From: Spirochaetales bacterium
GTDB taxonomy: Bacteria > Spirochaetota > Spirochaetia > Treponematales > Rectinemataceae
Reading direction: 5' to 3'
DNA: 6,878 nucleotides
Assembly (NCBI GenBank): GCA_015657395.1
Contig: JADLKI010000005.1
Span: forward strand, 251,135 to 258,012
The notes beneath the pieces were generated by a model. It saw only the letters and a program-made list of their open reading frames with translations. It did not search any database and was not told the origin of the DNA. Shown in pieces: positions 1 to 6,320 of the stretch (positions are counted from its first letter, which is position 1; every line of letters begins with the position of its first letter). The translations under genes were made by a program, and so were the position numbers.

Positions 1-1488
1 CGGGGACGAAACCTCTTCGGCTATAATCCCTATCCCGACTCCGTCATCGAGGGCTTTTGCAAGAATGCCATCGCCACAGGCATAGATATCATGCGCATCT
101 TCGATGCGCTCAACGATATCGACAACATGAAATCCTCGATCCGCTTTGTGAAGGCGGCGGGAGGGATGGCTGACTGCGCGGTGTGCTACACCGTTGACCC
201 CCATTTTACCTTCAAAGATCGGGTCAATGCGCTTTTTGCCGGCAAACAGATTCCGCCAAAGATTTTCACCGTCGGCTATTATGTCCAAAAGGCGAAAGAA
301 CTGGCCTCTCTCGGCGCCGACATGATCACCATCAAGGACATGGCCGGGCTCATCGATCCTTCCACCGCCGCCGAACTCATCAAGGCGCTCAAAAACGAAC
401 TCGACGTACCTGTCGACCTGCACACGCACTGCACTCCGGGATTCGGAGTGGCGAGTCTCCTTGCCGCCATGGTCAACGGCGTCGACATAGTCGATACCGC
501 GGAGCTCTCGTTCTCGGGCGGGCCGGCGGCTCCTGCCTACGAGATAATACGCGTTTTTGCCGACAGACTGGGCCTCTCCACCGATGTGGACAACGCCGCA
601 GTAGCGAGAATAGACAAGCGCCTGCGCCAGATTCGCGGCGAGCTCTCCTCATACGACCAATATAAAAAACTGCCCCCCGAGCTCGACCTCTCCAAAGACA
701 GCCTTCCTCCCCATCTTTCAAAGCTCTTCGATGACGCGCTCGAAGCGGCTGTGGGCGGAAAGTACCAGAAATCGCTCGCCATCTGCCAGGAAATCGAAAA
801 GGCATTCTCGTATCCCGATCCCGACGAAATCGTGCGGCATGCACAGATTCCCGGCGGCATGTACACCAACATGATGGCCCAGCTCAAGGAGGCCAAGCTC
901 CAGCAGCACCTGGGCGAAGTGCTCCGCCTTGTGCCCCGCGTGCGCCTCGATTCCGGCCTGCCGCCGCTCGTGACGCCCACGAGCCAGATTGTGGGCGTGC
1001 AGGCGGTCAACTGCACCATCAGTCTGCACGAGGGCAAGGACATGTATGAGAATGTCTCGAAGAACTTCGCCGAGCTCATTCTGGGCTCGTACGGGAAAAC
1101 GCCGTGGCCGGTCGACCCCGAATTCCGGAACAAGATCTGCGGCACACGCGAAGAAAAGCCTTACGATACGAGCAAATACAAGCCTCAGGACAATCCGGCC
1201 GTAGCTGAGGCCGGGGGGACACTCCTGGCCCTCAACGAAAAAGAACAGCTCCTTCTGGAACTCTTCCCCTCGGTCGCGACAAAATTCCTCAGGAACAAAA
1301 GAATCGAAGAGTGGAAGAAGGCGCACCCCGAAGAGGAGGCAGCGCAGGCTGCCGCACAGCCTGTCGCCGCATCATCGCCGTACGAGGCGCCCGATTACGA
1401 GCCTTCAGACGGCGAGCCGCCCTCTTTCTGGGAAGCTGCTCCCGGCTGGGCGGGCTGGACGGACACCCTCGCCACTGCCGCAAAATAA
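1..1488 (+). CDS. Oxaloacetate decarboxylase alpha / transcarboxylase 5S-type subunit (5' partial)
   Basis: The reading frame is open from base 1 and ends at TAA 1486-1488, so the N-terminus lies outside the window. The visible 495 residues match the carboxyltransferase family of OadA, pyruvate carboxylase subunit B and methylmalonyl-CoA carboxytransferase 5S. These enzymes move a carboxyl group between a 2-oxoacid such as oxaloacetate/pyruvate and a biotin carrier. Seen in the HMGL-like TIM barrel: MRIFDALND, the ITIKDMAGL motif whose lysine (residue 112 of the visible part) is carbamylated and binds metal in the family, and the metal-binding HTH pair (141 and 143). The conserved carboxylase domain follows, with PGGM (284-287) and PLVTPTSQIVG (322-332). 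The C-terminus is an Ala/Pro/Glu-rich tail ending in a Trp-rich segment. No biotinylation motif of the AMKM type is present, so the biotin carrier must be a separate protein. Family assignment is sure; which of the named enzymes it is cannot be decided here. Confidence 0.9.
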   Translation, partial: RGRNLFGYNPYPDSVIEGFCKNAIATGIDIMRIFDALNDIDNMKSSIRFVKAAGGMADCAVCYTVDPHFTFKDRVNALFAGKQIPPKIFTVGYYVQKAKELASLGADMITIKDMAGLIDPSTAAELIKALKNELDVPVDLHTHCTPGFGVASLLAAMVNGVDIVDTAELSFSGGPAAPAYEIIRVFADRLGLSTDVDNAAVARIDKRLRQIRGELSSYDQYKKLPPELDLSKDSLPPHLSKLFDDALEAAVGGKYQKSLAICQEIEKAFSYPDPDEIVRHAQIPGGMYTNMMAQLKEAKLQQHLGEVLRLVPRVRLDSGLPPLVTPTSQIVGVQAVNCTISLHEGKDMYENVSKNFAELILGSYGKTPWPVDPEFRNKICGTREEKPYDTSKYKPQDNPAVAEAGGTLLALNEKEQLLLELFPSVATKFLRNKRIEEWKKAHPEEEAAQAAAQPVAASSPYEAPDYEPSDGEPPSFWEAAPGWAGWTDTLATAAK

Positions 1489-1529
1489 CGCGACCGGGAA
1501 GGATCAGCGCCGACCCGGGCGCGGCGCTG
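1489..1529. terminator. Overlapping hairpins between convergent genes, probable bidirectional terminator
   Basis: Two mutually exclusive hairpins fill the gap between the carboxyltransferase stop and the murI stop. On the + strand, 1505-1512 pairs perfectly with 1522-1529 (8 bp, 9-nt loop) and is followed by the weak tract CAATTTG. For the - strand, 1489-1498 pairs with 1514-1523 (9 of 10 positions). Read in the murI direction it is followed directly by TTATTTTG, formed from the complement of the carboxyltransferase's last codons and TAA stop. The - strand terminator is the more convincing of the two. Activity is inferred from structure alone. Confidence 0.5.
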
Positions 1530-1537
1530 CAATTTGA

Positions 1538-2335
1538 CTAAGCCTCAAGGCGGCTTATGCTCCGGGCTTTGGGGATCCTGAGCCTTTTCATTATCAGGCG
1601 GTACGACTCGGGAGCCCCCGACGTGACAATATCGAGCGAGGGTGCATCAGCGTGCGCCGCGCCGGGCGCCTCCCCCCCGTCGTGGGACAAAAGCCGCATC
1701 ACCGCATCCGCCTGCAGATCCGCCGGATCGATGAATTCGATATCCGGCGCAAGCGATTTGAATATCTCCATCACGATCGGATAATGCGTACAGCCCAACA
1801 GCACCGTCTTGACCGGGTGAAGCGCGGCGAGCTTTTCCAGCATCGAGGCAATTTCATCGCGGATGGCCTTTTCGTCGCCGATCGCCCCATCGATGAGGGC
1901 CGCAAGCCTCGGGCTCGGGACTCCGTGCACCCTGACTGCCGGATTCAGCTCCCTCACACGCTTCGCGTGCAGACCCGACTTTACCGTAAATTCAGTGGCA
2001 AAAAGACCGACATCGGGCTCGCCGCGCCTGGCCAGCGCCTCTGCCGCCGGGCTTATGATATCGACAAGCGGCACTTTGGAAAGCGGCCTCAGCTGCCCGA
2101 CCGTCGCCGAAATCGTATTGCAGGCGATCGCCACGGCCTCGACTTCGCGTTCCGAGAGCAGATCCAGCATGCGCATGGTGAGTGAAACGATCTCGGCGGC
2201 AGGCCGGTTGCCGTAGGGCATGTTCGCGTTATCGCCAACATAGACTATATCGAGGGACGCGCCCTCTGAAACGAGGCTCCGCACCACCGTAAGCCCGCCC
2301 ATACCGCTGTCGATGATGCCAATTGTGTGTCGCAT
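1538..2335 (-). CDS. murI: Glutamate racemase
   Basis: MurI interconverts L- and D-glutamate in the cytoplasm and supplies D-Glu for peptidoglycan. From the chosen ATG (2335-2333) the protein is 265 residues, the usual family length. The N-terminal GIIDSGMGGLTVV carries the catalytic-site Asp9/Ser10. YVGDNANMPYG is at 32-42, ACNT with the first catalytic Cys at 72, and GCTHYP with the second catalytic Cys at 182 and His at 184. The frame stays open upstream to an ATG at 2446, but those 37 extra residues resemble nothing and would leave the family's N-terminal strand internal, so the inner ATG is preferred. No Shine-Dalgarno sequence precedes it. The gene lies 64 bases downstream of the SIMPL-domain gene on the same strand. 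It may be read through from that operon, from its own promoter-like hexamers just upstream, or from both. Confidence 0.95.
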   Translation of the reverse strand: MRHTIGIIDSGMGGLTVVRSLVSEGASLDIVYVGDNANMPYGNRPAAEIVSLTMRMLDLLSEREVEAVAIACNTISATVGQLRPLSKVPLVDIISPAAEALARRGEPDVGLFATEFTVKSGLHAKRVRELNPAVRVHGVPSPRLAALIDGAIGDEKAIRDEIASMLEKLAALHPVKTVLLGCTHYPIVMEIFKSLAPDIEFIDPADLQADAVMRLLSHDGGEAPGAAHADAPSLDIVTSGAPESYRLIMKRLRIPKARSISRLEA

Positions 2336-2339
2336 GGCT

Positions 2340-2371
2340 ATTATAGAGACACGATTGCGCCACTCTGTCAA
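2340..2371 (-). promoter_or_regulatory. Possible murI promoter very close to the start codon
   Basis: On the - strand a perfect TTGACA (2371-2366) and a perfect TATAAT (2345-2340) stand before murI, separated by 20 bp, which is longer than the 16-18 bp optimum. TATAAT ends 4 bases before the ATG, so transcription would begin at or next to the start codon and the message would be leaderless or nearly so. This would agree with the absence of a Shine-Dalgarno sequence. The long spacer lowers confidence, and the gene may simply be read through from upstream. Confidence 0.35.
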
Positions 2372-2399
2372 TCGAAAGAAAATTTCGGACGTCGGCCGA

Positions 2400-3155
2400 C
2401 TACTCCACGCGGAGATCGAATTCAATGGATACCGAGACGCTGACATCGAGCTCGCCGGGGCTCAAAAAATCCGGGCTCGCCGCCGCCTTCATCATCATCA
2501 CATTCGCTGTCTGCCGGGCCGAGAAGGAATCCTGTATGTCCACGGAGACCGGTGCGCCGACTCGGGCGCCAAGCGCCGCTGCCGCCGCATCCGCCTTCAT
2601 CTTCGCATCCGTGCAGGCCGCCTGGATGAGCTGGGCCTTGAAGGCCTGCATGTCTTTGCGCTCATACGAGATCGAACGGACTGCATTTGCCCCGGCAGCC
2701 ATCGCTGCGTCCACCAGAGCCGCAACCGACGACAGATCCGCAGTCTCCACACTGATTGTCGTTTCGGCTTTATATCCGATGATGACGTTCTGTTTGTCCT
2801 GGCGCGTGCTGTATACCGGCGACACGCGATACGAGCTCGTCTTCATCTTGGCCCTGTCGATGCCCGCCTGGGATAGCGCCGCAAGCACTTTTGAGGCCCG
2901 TTCCGCGAGCAGCCCCTGCGCCTTGGCCGCCGTATCGCCCTGCGTCTCCACACCGAGGAGCAGATACGCGACATCGGGCTCAACCGACATCGTCGCCTGT
3001 CCCTGCACCTGAATACTGCGCTTTTGCATCTGCGTCCCCGCCCCGGGGACACCCATCCCCTGGGCCGCGGCTCCGCCCGCAGTGACAAAAAGCGCCAGCA
3101 CCACTATTCCAACGCCCAGGAATCCCACTCTCTTTGCCGGTCGTAATCCGCTCAT
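2400..3155 (-). CDS. Exported SIMPL-domain (DUF541) protein
   Basis: This is a 251-residue protein of the SIMPL/DUF541 family, which includes Brucella BP26/Omp28 and E. coli YggE. These are exported proteins linked to oxidative stress or envelope function, but their biochemical role is not established. The N-terminus is a signal peptide: R5, K8 and R9, then a hydrophobic core at about 11-27, and an AAA-Q site suggesting cleavage after residue 31. Family features seen are IQVQGQATMSVEPDVAYL (48-65), an Ala-rich helix with KVLAALSQAGI (89-99), SSYRVSPVY (107-115), GYKAETTISVE (128-138), and the terminal SPGELDVSVSVSIEFDL (232-248). The start is firm: GGGAGG at 3168-3163 lies 7 bases before the ATG, inside the end of the upstream hydrolase gene. 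Only 3 bases separate the hydrolase stop from this ATG, so the two are surely co-transcribed. There is no lipobox, so it should be a soluble periplasmic protein. Confidence 0.88.
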   Translation of the reverse strand: MSGLRPAKRVGFLGVGIVVLALFVTAGGAAAQGMGVPGAGTQMQKRSIQVQGQATMSVEPDVAYLLLGVETQGDTAAKAQGLLAERASKVLAALSQAGIDRAKMKTSSYRVSPVYSTRQDKQNVIIGYKAETTISVETADLSSVAALVDAAMAAGANAVRSISYERKDMQAFKAQLIQAACTDAKMKADAAAAALGARVGAPVSVDIQDSFSARQTANVMMMKAAASPDFLSPGELDVSVSVSIEFDLRVE

Positions 3156-3158
3156 CGT

Positions 3159-4124
3159 TCAGCCTCCCTGCGAGAACTCCAGCACCGCACCGACATCGAC
3201 GCACTGCGCCTGTGTCGCCAAAATTCCCGTTATCTGCGCCACCGCATGTCCCGATTCTCGAATTGGCAAAAGCATCCAGACATGCAGCATCTGTTCATAT
3301 TCATAATAATCGAGATGGGCGTCAGTTACGGCGCAGAGGCCCCTGAATTTCCGGCAATCGGCCAACAGAAGGTCCTTAGTCCCGATAAAAAGGCTCAGAG
3401 GAGGAAGATCCTCAAAGTGTCCGTATATGGGGCTTATTTCCATGCGACGCGGATTTGAGCGGCCGGCCCAGGCTTTTCCTGCAACCCGCAGAGCCTCGAC
3501 GTTGAGAAATGGATCGACTGGCGAAAGCGTCCCGATCTGCGGATTTTCAAGCGTCACATCGAGCCAGGGGCTCAGCATGATCACCGATGCGGGCATTGCG
3601 AGACGAGCATCCCTCAGCGCCTGCACAAAACCGAGGGCAAGCCCGCCGCCCGCCGAATCTCCCATCAGCACAGTGGACGTGTACGGCAGGAACTCCCCCA
3701 TTCGCTTCCAGAGCGCAAAGAGCATCCGATACGCCTCCGGCCATCGATGCCCGGGCGCAAGCGGATAGTCCGGGGCGATGATCACGCTCTTAGTCTTTTC
3801 CGCGATTTTTGCAAGAAAATTCCAGTGCTGCCGCGTAAACGTCGCCACATACGAGCCCCCGTGCAGATACAGAATGCAGCGCCCGCAGCCCTCAATGCGG
3901 GGAATAAGCACATGCACCCGGGATTGTGCGACGCTGAAACTTCTCACATCGAGTCTGGCGCGTATGCCGCGCGGAGGTTCCGGCGCCAGAAGGCTCTGTG
4001 TGTACTGACGCACAATGAACCTGGGCGGCGGAGAATCAGGTCCAAGGCTGACCCGCGCACGCCGGAACACATGCTCGACGAGCATGCTGCGGGTGCTCTG
4101 TGGCTCACGGTGGATAAAAATCAT
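3159..4124 (-). CDS. Alpha/beta hydrolase, hormone-sensitive-lipase (HSL) type esterase
   Basis: This 321-residue protein belongs to the alpha/beta hydrolase_3 (HSL/bacterial esterase) family, serine hydrolases acting on short or medium esters. The oxyanion-hole motif YLHGGSYV is at 86-93 and the nucleophile elbow GDSAGGG at 155-161, with Ser157 as nucleophile. The acid is probably Asp251 in FIGTKDLLL and the base His281 in QMLHVW, so the triad is complete. DYPLAPGHRWPEA (119-131) is another family signature. There is no signal peptide, so it should be cytoplasmic; substrate unknown. Its ATG overlaps the TetR gene's TGA in an ATGA (4124-4121) with no good Shine-Dalgarno sequence, which indicates translational coupling. 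Position directly behind a TetR-family gene suggests that regulator senses the hydrolase's substrate or product. The last 20 or so residues, after about 300, look less conserved. Confidence 0.9.
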   Translation of the reverse strand: MIFIHREPQSTRSMLVEHVFRRARVSLGPDSPPPRFIVRQYTQSLLAPEPPRGIRARLDVRSFSVAQSRVHVLIPRIEGCGRCILYLHGGSYVATFTRQHWNFLAKIAEKTKSVIIAPDYPLAPGHRWPEAYRMLFALWKRMGEFLPYTSTVLMGDSAGGGLALGFVQALRDARLAMPASVIMLSPWLDVTLENPQIGTLSPVDPFLNVEALRVAGKAWAGRSNPRRMEISPIYGHFEDLPPLSLFIGTKDLLLADCRKFRGLCAVTDAHLDYYEYEQMLHVWMLLPIRESGHAVAQITGILATQAQCVDVGAVLEFSQGG

Positions 4125-4750
4125 TGAGTGTCCGGACAGGCCGCAAAATACCTCTCGAAAGGTTTCAAGAGCCTTTCATACGAGAGCAAAAGATTGCTCT
4201 CAAAAGCATCATCGTCCGTGGAGTTCCCTCCGGTATAGATATTGCGCACCAACGCCGCGGCCAGGACCTGAAAAAGATAGATATGCTGATGGAGCTCCTT
4301 TTCGACATCCCTGTCGACAAGCCGCTCCAGCACTCTTTGGGAAGTATAGTTGTAACACTCCACGATGGACGACTGTTCACAGTAGGGCGCAAACCCCATC
4401 ACAAACACGAGGGAGTACATCTGCGGATACTGCTTGGAAAACGCAAGCAGCTTTCTCCCCATCTCCACAAAGCCAAGAAGGGGACAGGCGGACTCCCTCT
4501 CGAAATAGTCTCTTAAATCATTCTGAATCGCCTCGAACGCCTTTTCGTATGCCGTGCTGACTGAGACCTGTACAATTTCCTCTTTGTTGGAAAAATAATT
4601 ATAGAGCGTCATAGGCGAAACACCGAGCCGGGCGGCGAGCCGTCTCGTCGAGAACTTGTCGTAGCCGATTTCGCAGATAAGGGAGATCGCTGCATCGACG
4701 ATCCGGTGTTCATCCTCAAAAAAACGTTCTCTACTCATAACATTGTCCAT
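4121..4750 (-). CDS. TetR/AcrR-family transcriptional regulator
   Basis: This 209-residue protein has the normal length of a one-domain DNA binder plus helical ligand domain. The TetR N-terminal domain is clear: IVDAAISLICEIGYDKFSTR (17-36), then the helix-turn-helix RRLAARLGVSPMTLYNYFSN (36-55) and KEEIV (56-60). The remainder (about 65-209) is helical and variable, as is usual for the effector-binding and dimerisation domain, so the ligand cannot be guessed. The start could be ATG 4750 or the in-frame ATG at 4738; neither has an obvious Shine-Dalgarno sequence. The gene is first in the run leading to the hydrolase, SIMPL protein and murI, and diverges from msrA across 164 bases. Autoregulation through an inverted repeat in that region is likely for the family but unproven. 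It is most often a repressor. Confidence 0.93.
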   Translation of the reverse strand: MDNVMSRERFFEDEHRIVDAAISLICEIGYDKFSTRRLAARLGVSPMTLYNYFSNKEEIVQVSVSTAYEKAFEAIQNDLRDYFERESACPLLGFVEMGRKLLAFSKQYPQMYSLVFVMGFAPYCEQSSIVECYNYTSQRVLERLVDRDVEKELHQHIYLFQVLAAALVRNIYTGGNSTDDDAFESNLLLSYERLLKPFERYFAACPDTQ

Positions 4751-4914
4751 ATATTGGAGGAAGCATAAAACTATGTCAATATAAGGACAGATTATGTATT
4801 GTGTAAGAATTCATTACAGGGGAAATAAATAGTTGAGCAAATGCATATAGAATTGTCGCGGCGGCCATCTTTTTAAGATTTGCACGGCCATAAAAAATAT
4901 ACTACTATAATAGT
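4751..4914. promoter_or_regulatory. Divergent regulatory region between the tetR-family gene and msrA
   Basis: This AT-rich 164-base spacer must hold the promoters of both divergent genes. On the - strand a perfect TTGACA lies at 4779-4774, but no good -10 follows at standard spacing. On the + strand TATACT (4898-4903) and TATAAT (4906-4911) lie just before the msrA ATG, without a good -35. Three partial or perfect inverted repeats occur: 4774-4789, 4802-4818 and 4903-4915. No small gene with a credible start was found. Confidence 0.5.
4802..4818. promoter_or_regulatory. Candidate TetR-family operator TGTAA-N7-TTACA
   Basis: TGTAAGAATTCATTACA is a 17-base inverted repeat with perfect 5-bp arms and a 7-base centre, midway in the divergent spacer. 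Its size and symmetry fit sites bound by TetR-family dimers, and its position would let the neighbouring regulator control itself and possibly msrA. A second, less perfect repeat (TGTC-N8-GACA, 4774-4789) covers the TTGACA hexamer before the tetR-family gene and is an alternative. Binding is inferred only. Confidence 0.3.
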
Positions 4915-4915
4915 A
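4903..4915. repeat. 13-bp palindrome over the msrA -10-like box and start
   Basis: TACTATAATAGTA reads as a palindrome around its central base and contains TATAAT (4906-4911). Its last base is the A of the msrA ATG. An overlapping pairing, ATACTA-N6-TAGTAT (4899-4916), also exists. It could be an operator placed on the promoter or chance symmetry in AT-rich DNA. Confidence 0.3.
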
Positions 4916-5649
4916 TGAAATCTAGAATTTATGCGGCTATATCCGTAGCATTGAGTTTTTTCCTGCTCTCGTGCACATCCAGAGGGTCCACTGCAATTCA
5001 ATCCATGAACACTGCACTGACCGCATCGAAGAATGCGAAGCCTCTTTTTCTTGCGCCGCGGGATACGCCGGCCCAGGGCAAAGGCGGCGGCCGCATCGAA
5101 GAGCAGTTTGGCAGGCCCGTCACCCTCGGGCGCACTGACAGACTTCAGTATGCGATCCTCGCAGGCGGTTGTTTCTGGTGCCTCGAAGGCGTCTACGAAC
5201 TTCTCCCCGGTGTCGAAGATGTCGTAAGCGGCTACGAAGGAGGGCCTGCGGCTTCGCCGACCTACGAAGAAGTATCGACGGGGGCCACGGGGTACGCCGA
5301 ATCCGTGCTCATCCTTTTTGACCCTGCACAGGTGAGCTACAGCGAACTCCTCGACATCTTCTGGCACATCCACGATCCCACCACGAAAGACCGCCAGGGC
5401 TATGACATCGGTCCGCAGTACCGCTCCGCCATCTTCTATCTCAATGAGACACAGAAAGCCGAAGCAAATGCCTCAATCCAGGCGCAGGGAGAACTGTGGC
5501 CTGCCCCCATTGTCACCGAGGTTCGGCCTGCCGGTCTCTTCTGGCCCGCCGAGGACTATCACCAGGACTTCTACAGCAAAAACCCCGATTATGGTTACTG
5601 CCAGGCGATCATCACTCCAAAGGTCGAAAAAGTGTTCCAGGCCAAATAA
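4915..5649 (+). CDS. msrA: Peptide methionine (S)-S-oxide reductase MsrA, predicted lipoprotein
   Basis: MsrA reduces methionine-S-sulfoxide in oxidised proteins. This 244-residue form begins with a lipoprotein signal: K2 and R4, a hydrophobic stretch, and the lipobox LLSC with Cys20 as the expected lipidated residue. It should therefore sit in the membrane facing outward. A Gly/Ala/Pro-rich linker (about 21-76) leads to the catalytic domain, which starts at YAILAGGCFWCLEGVY with catalytic Cys86 in GCFWC. GYEGG is at 106-110, EEVSTGATGYAES at 118-130, HDPTTKDRQGYDIGPQYRSA at 153-172, and the C-terminal GYCQ at 227-230, whose Cys229 is the likely resolving cysteine. Tyr127 stands where many MsrA proteins have His (GHAE). 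No MsrB domain or gene is visible. The ATG at 4915 is preferred because it gives the complete signal; it has no Shine-Dalgarno sequence. The gene is alone on this strand. Confidence 0.93.
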   Translation: MKSRIYAAISVALSFFLLSCTSRGSTAIQSMNTALTASKNAKPLFLAPRDTPAQGKGGGRIEEQFGRPVTLGRTDRLQYAILAGGCFWCLEGVYELLPGVEDVVSGYEGGPAASPTYEEVSTGATGYAESVLILFDPAQVSYSELLDIFWHIHDPTTKDRQGYDIGPQYRSAIFYLNETQKAEANASIQAQGELWPAPIVTEVRPAGLFWPAEDYHQDFYSKNPDYGYCQAIITPKVEKVFQAK

Positions 5650-5679
5650 AAAGGCCGCCCAAGCACCCCTGAGCGGCCT
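5644..5679 (-). terminator. Intrinsic terminator of the winged-helix regulator gene
   Basis: The arms 5652-5658 (AGGCCGC) and 5673-5679 (GCGGCCT) pair perfectly over 7 bp, with a 14-base loop. Read on the - strand the hairpin is followed by TTTTATTT, the complement of the A-rich end of msrA including its TAA. This is a standard intrinsic terminator for the - strand gene ending at 5727. Confidence 0.55.
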
Positions 5680-5714
5680 ATGAAGCTGGGCGACCGGATC
5701 GCCGGCCTTTTGTT
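5649..5714 (+). terminator. Intrinsic terminator downstream of msrA
   Basis: AAAAGGCCG (5649-5657) pairs perfectly with CGGCCTTTT (5703-5711), and a smaller hairpin GGCGA-CCGGA-TCGCC (5689-5703) lies inside. The run TTTTGTT (5708-5714) follows, so + strand transcripts of msrA probably end here. The left arm is shared with the - strand terminator, so the two structures exclude each other within one molecule. Confidence 0.5.
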
Positions 5715-5726
5715 CCCTGTATCACC

Positions 5727-6320
5727 TCAATGCAGCCTATGTAAATCTTCTCCACCAGAATTCAGCAACACCTGCGAAAATTTGATGAGCGGCACCGATT
5801 GAGGCAGCCCCAGCCGCCTCTTCATACCCTCAGCCGAACCGCCCTCAGCGCCTCCATATTCCTGAAGGTTGTCCGCATACACGGCGACAAGCCTCTCATA
5901 CTGCAAACGCTGTGCCCTGATCTCCTGCGCACAGGCCCTGTAGCACTTATAAAACTGAATGCCATGCTTTATGCACGCATAGTCGAACAGAAAATCGAGC
6001 TCTGCGGGACCCAGCAGCAGGACACTTTTATAGCCCTGACGTGCAGCGCTCTCGATAAAAACATCGATCTTTTTTCGATACAGCGATGCATTCTGTGCAG
6101 CCCGCGCAAAATAGTCCACCGTGCGCATGGCAATCTCCTCCATGCCGGAAGGCGTCAGTGCATACTTGATTTTGCGTCCGTTGACATGGAGAAGCTTGAC
6201 CCAGCCCCGTTCGATAAAGCGCTTTAAAAGCGTGTTGGTCAGACCGAGCGACAGCCCGGACGTAGTTGCAAGCTCGCGCTGCGAGACGAGCGCGGGGCTG
6301 TATAATGAGCCCTCTGTCAA
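5727..6320 (-). CDS. Winged-helix (MarR-like) transcriptional regulator, 5' end apparently lost to IS insertion
   Basis: The N-terminal part is a winged helix-turn-helix: SQRELATTSGLSLGLTNTLL, then KRFIERGWVKLLHVNGRKIKYALTPSGMEEIA, whose KYALTP forms the wing. This pattern is typical of MarR-like regulators found at polysaccharide loci and in spirochaetes. The C-terminal half, with SVLLLGPAELDFLFDYA, resembles the second domain of such proteins but has no function I can name. The stop is TGA 5729-5727. The start is a problem. The frame is open upstream to an ATG at 6425, but that lies inside the IS3 transposase gene in another frame. The only start-like codon near the domain is TTG 6320-6318, which sits in what looks like the IS end. 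The first DNA-recognition segment therefore begins abruptly, and the native start has probably been cut off. It is likely a pseudogene or a poorly expressed remnant. Confidence 0.65.
   Translation of the reverse strand: MTEGSLYSPALVSQRELATTSGLSLGLTNTLLKRFIERGWVKLLHVNGRKIKYALTPSGMEEIAMRTVDYFARAAQNASLYRKKIDVFIESAARQGYKSVLLLGPAELDFLFDYACIKHGIQFYKCYRACAQEIRAQRLQYERLVAVYADNLQEYGGAEGGSAEGMKRRLGLPQSVPLIKFSQVLLNSGGEDLHRLH

Noticed and set aside
473..1326. Several long reverse-strand open frames opposite the carboxyltransferase gene
   Set aside because: They give Arg/Ser-rich sequences with no family resemblance. They arise from third-position G+C bias in the real gene on the + strand.
2336..2446. 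A 37-residue N-terminal extension of murI from an ATG at 2446
   Set aside because: The extension has no family similarity, and the inner ATG places IGIIDSGMGG at the protein start as in all glutamate racemases.
4756..4784. GGAGG followed by an ATG on the + strand in the divergent spacer
   Set aside because: The frame is only three codons (Met-Ser-Ile) before TAA, and the spacing from GGAGG is too long. It shows no sign of being a real leader peptide.
5170..5184. Possible selenocysteine at the MsrA active site
   Set aside because: The catalytic codon is TGT, encoding cysteine, and the GCFWC motif is read without any in-frame TGA.
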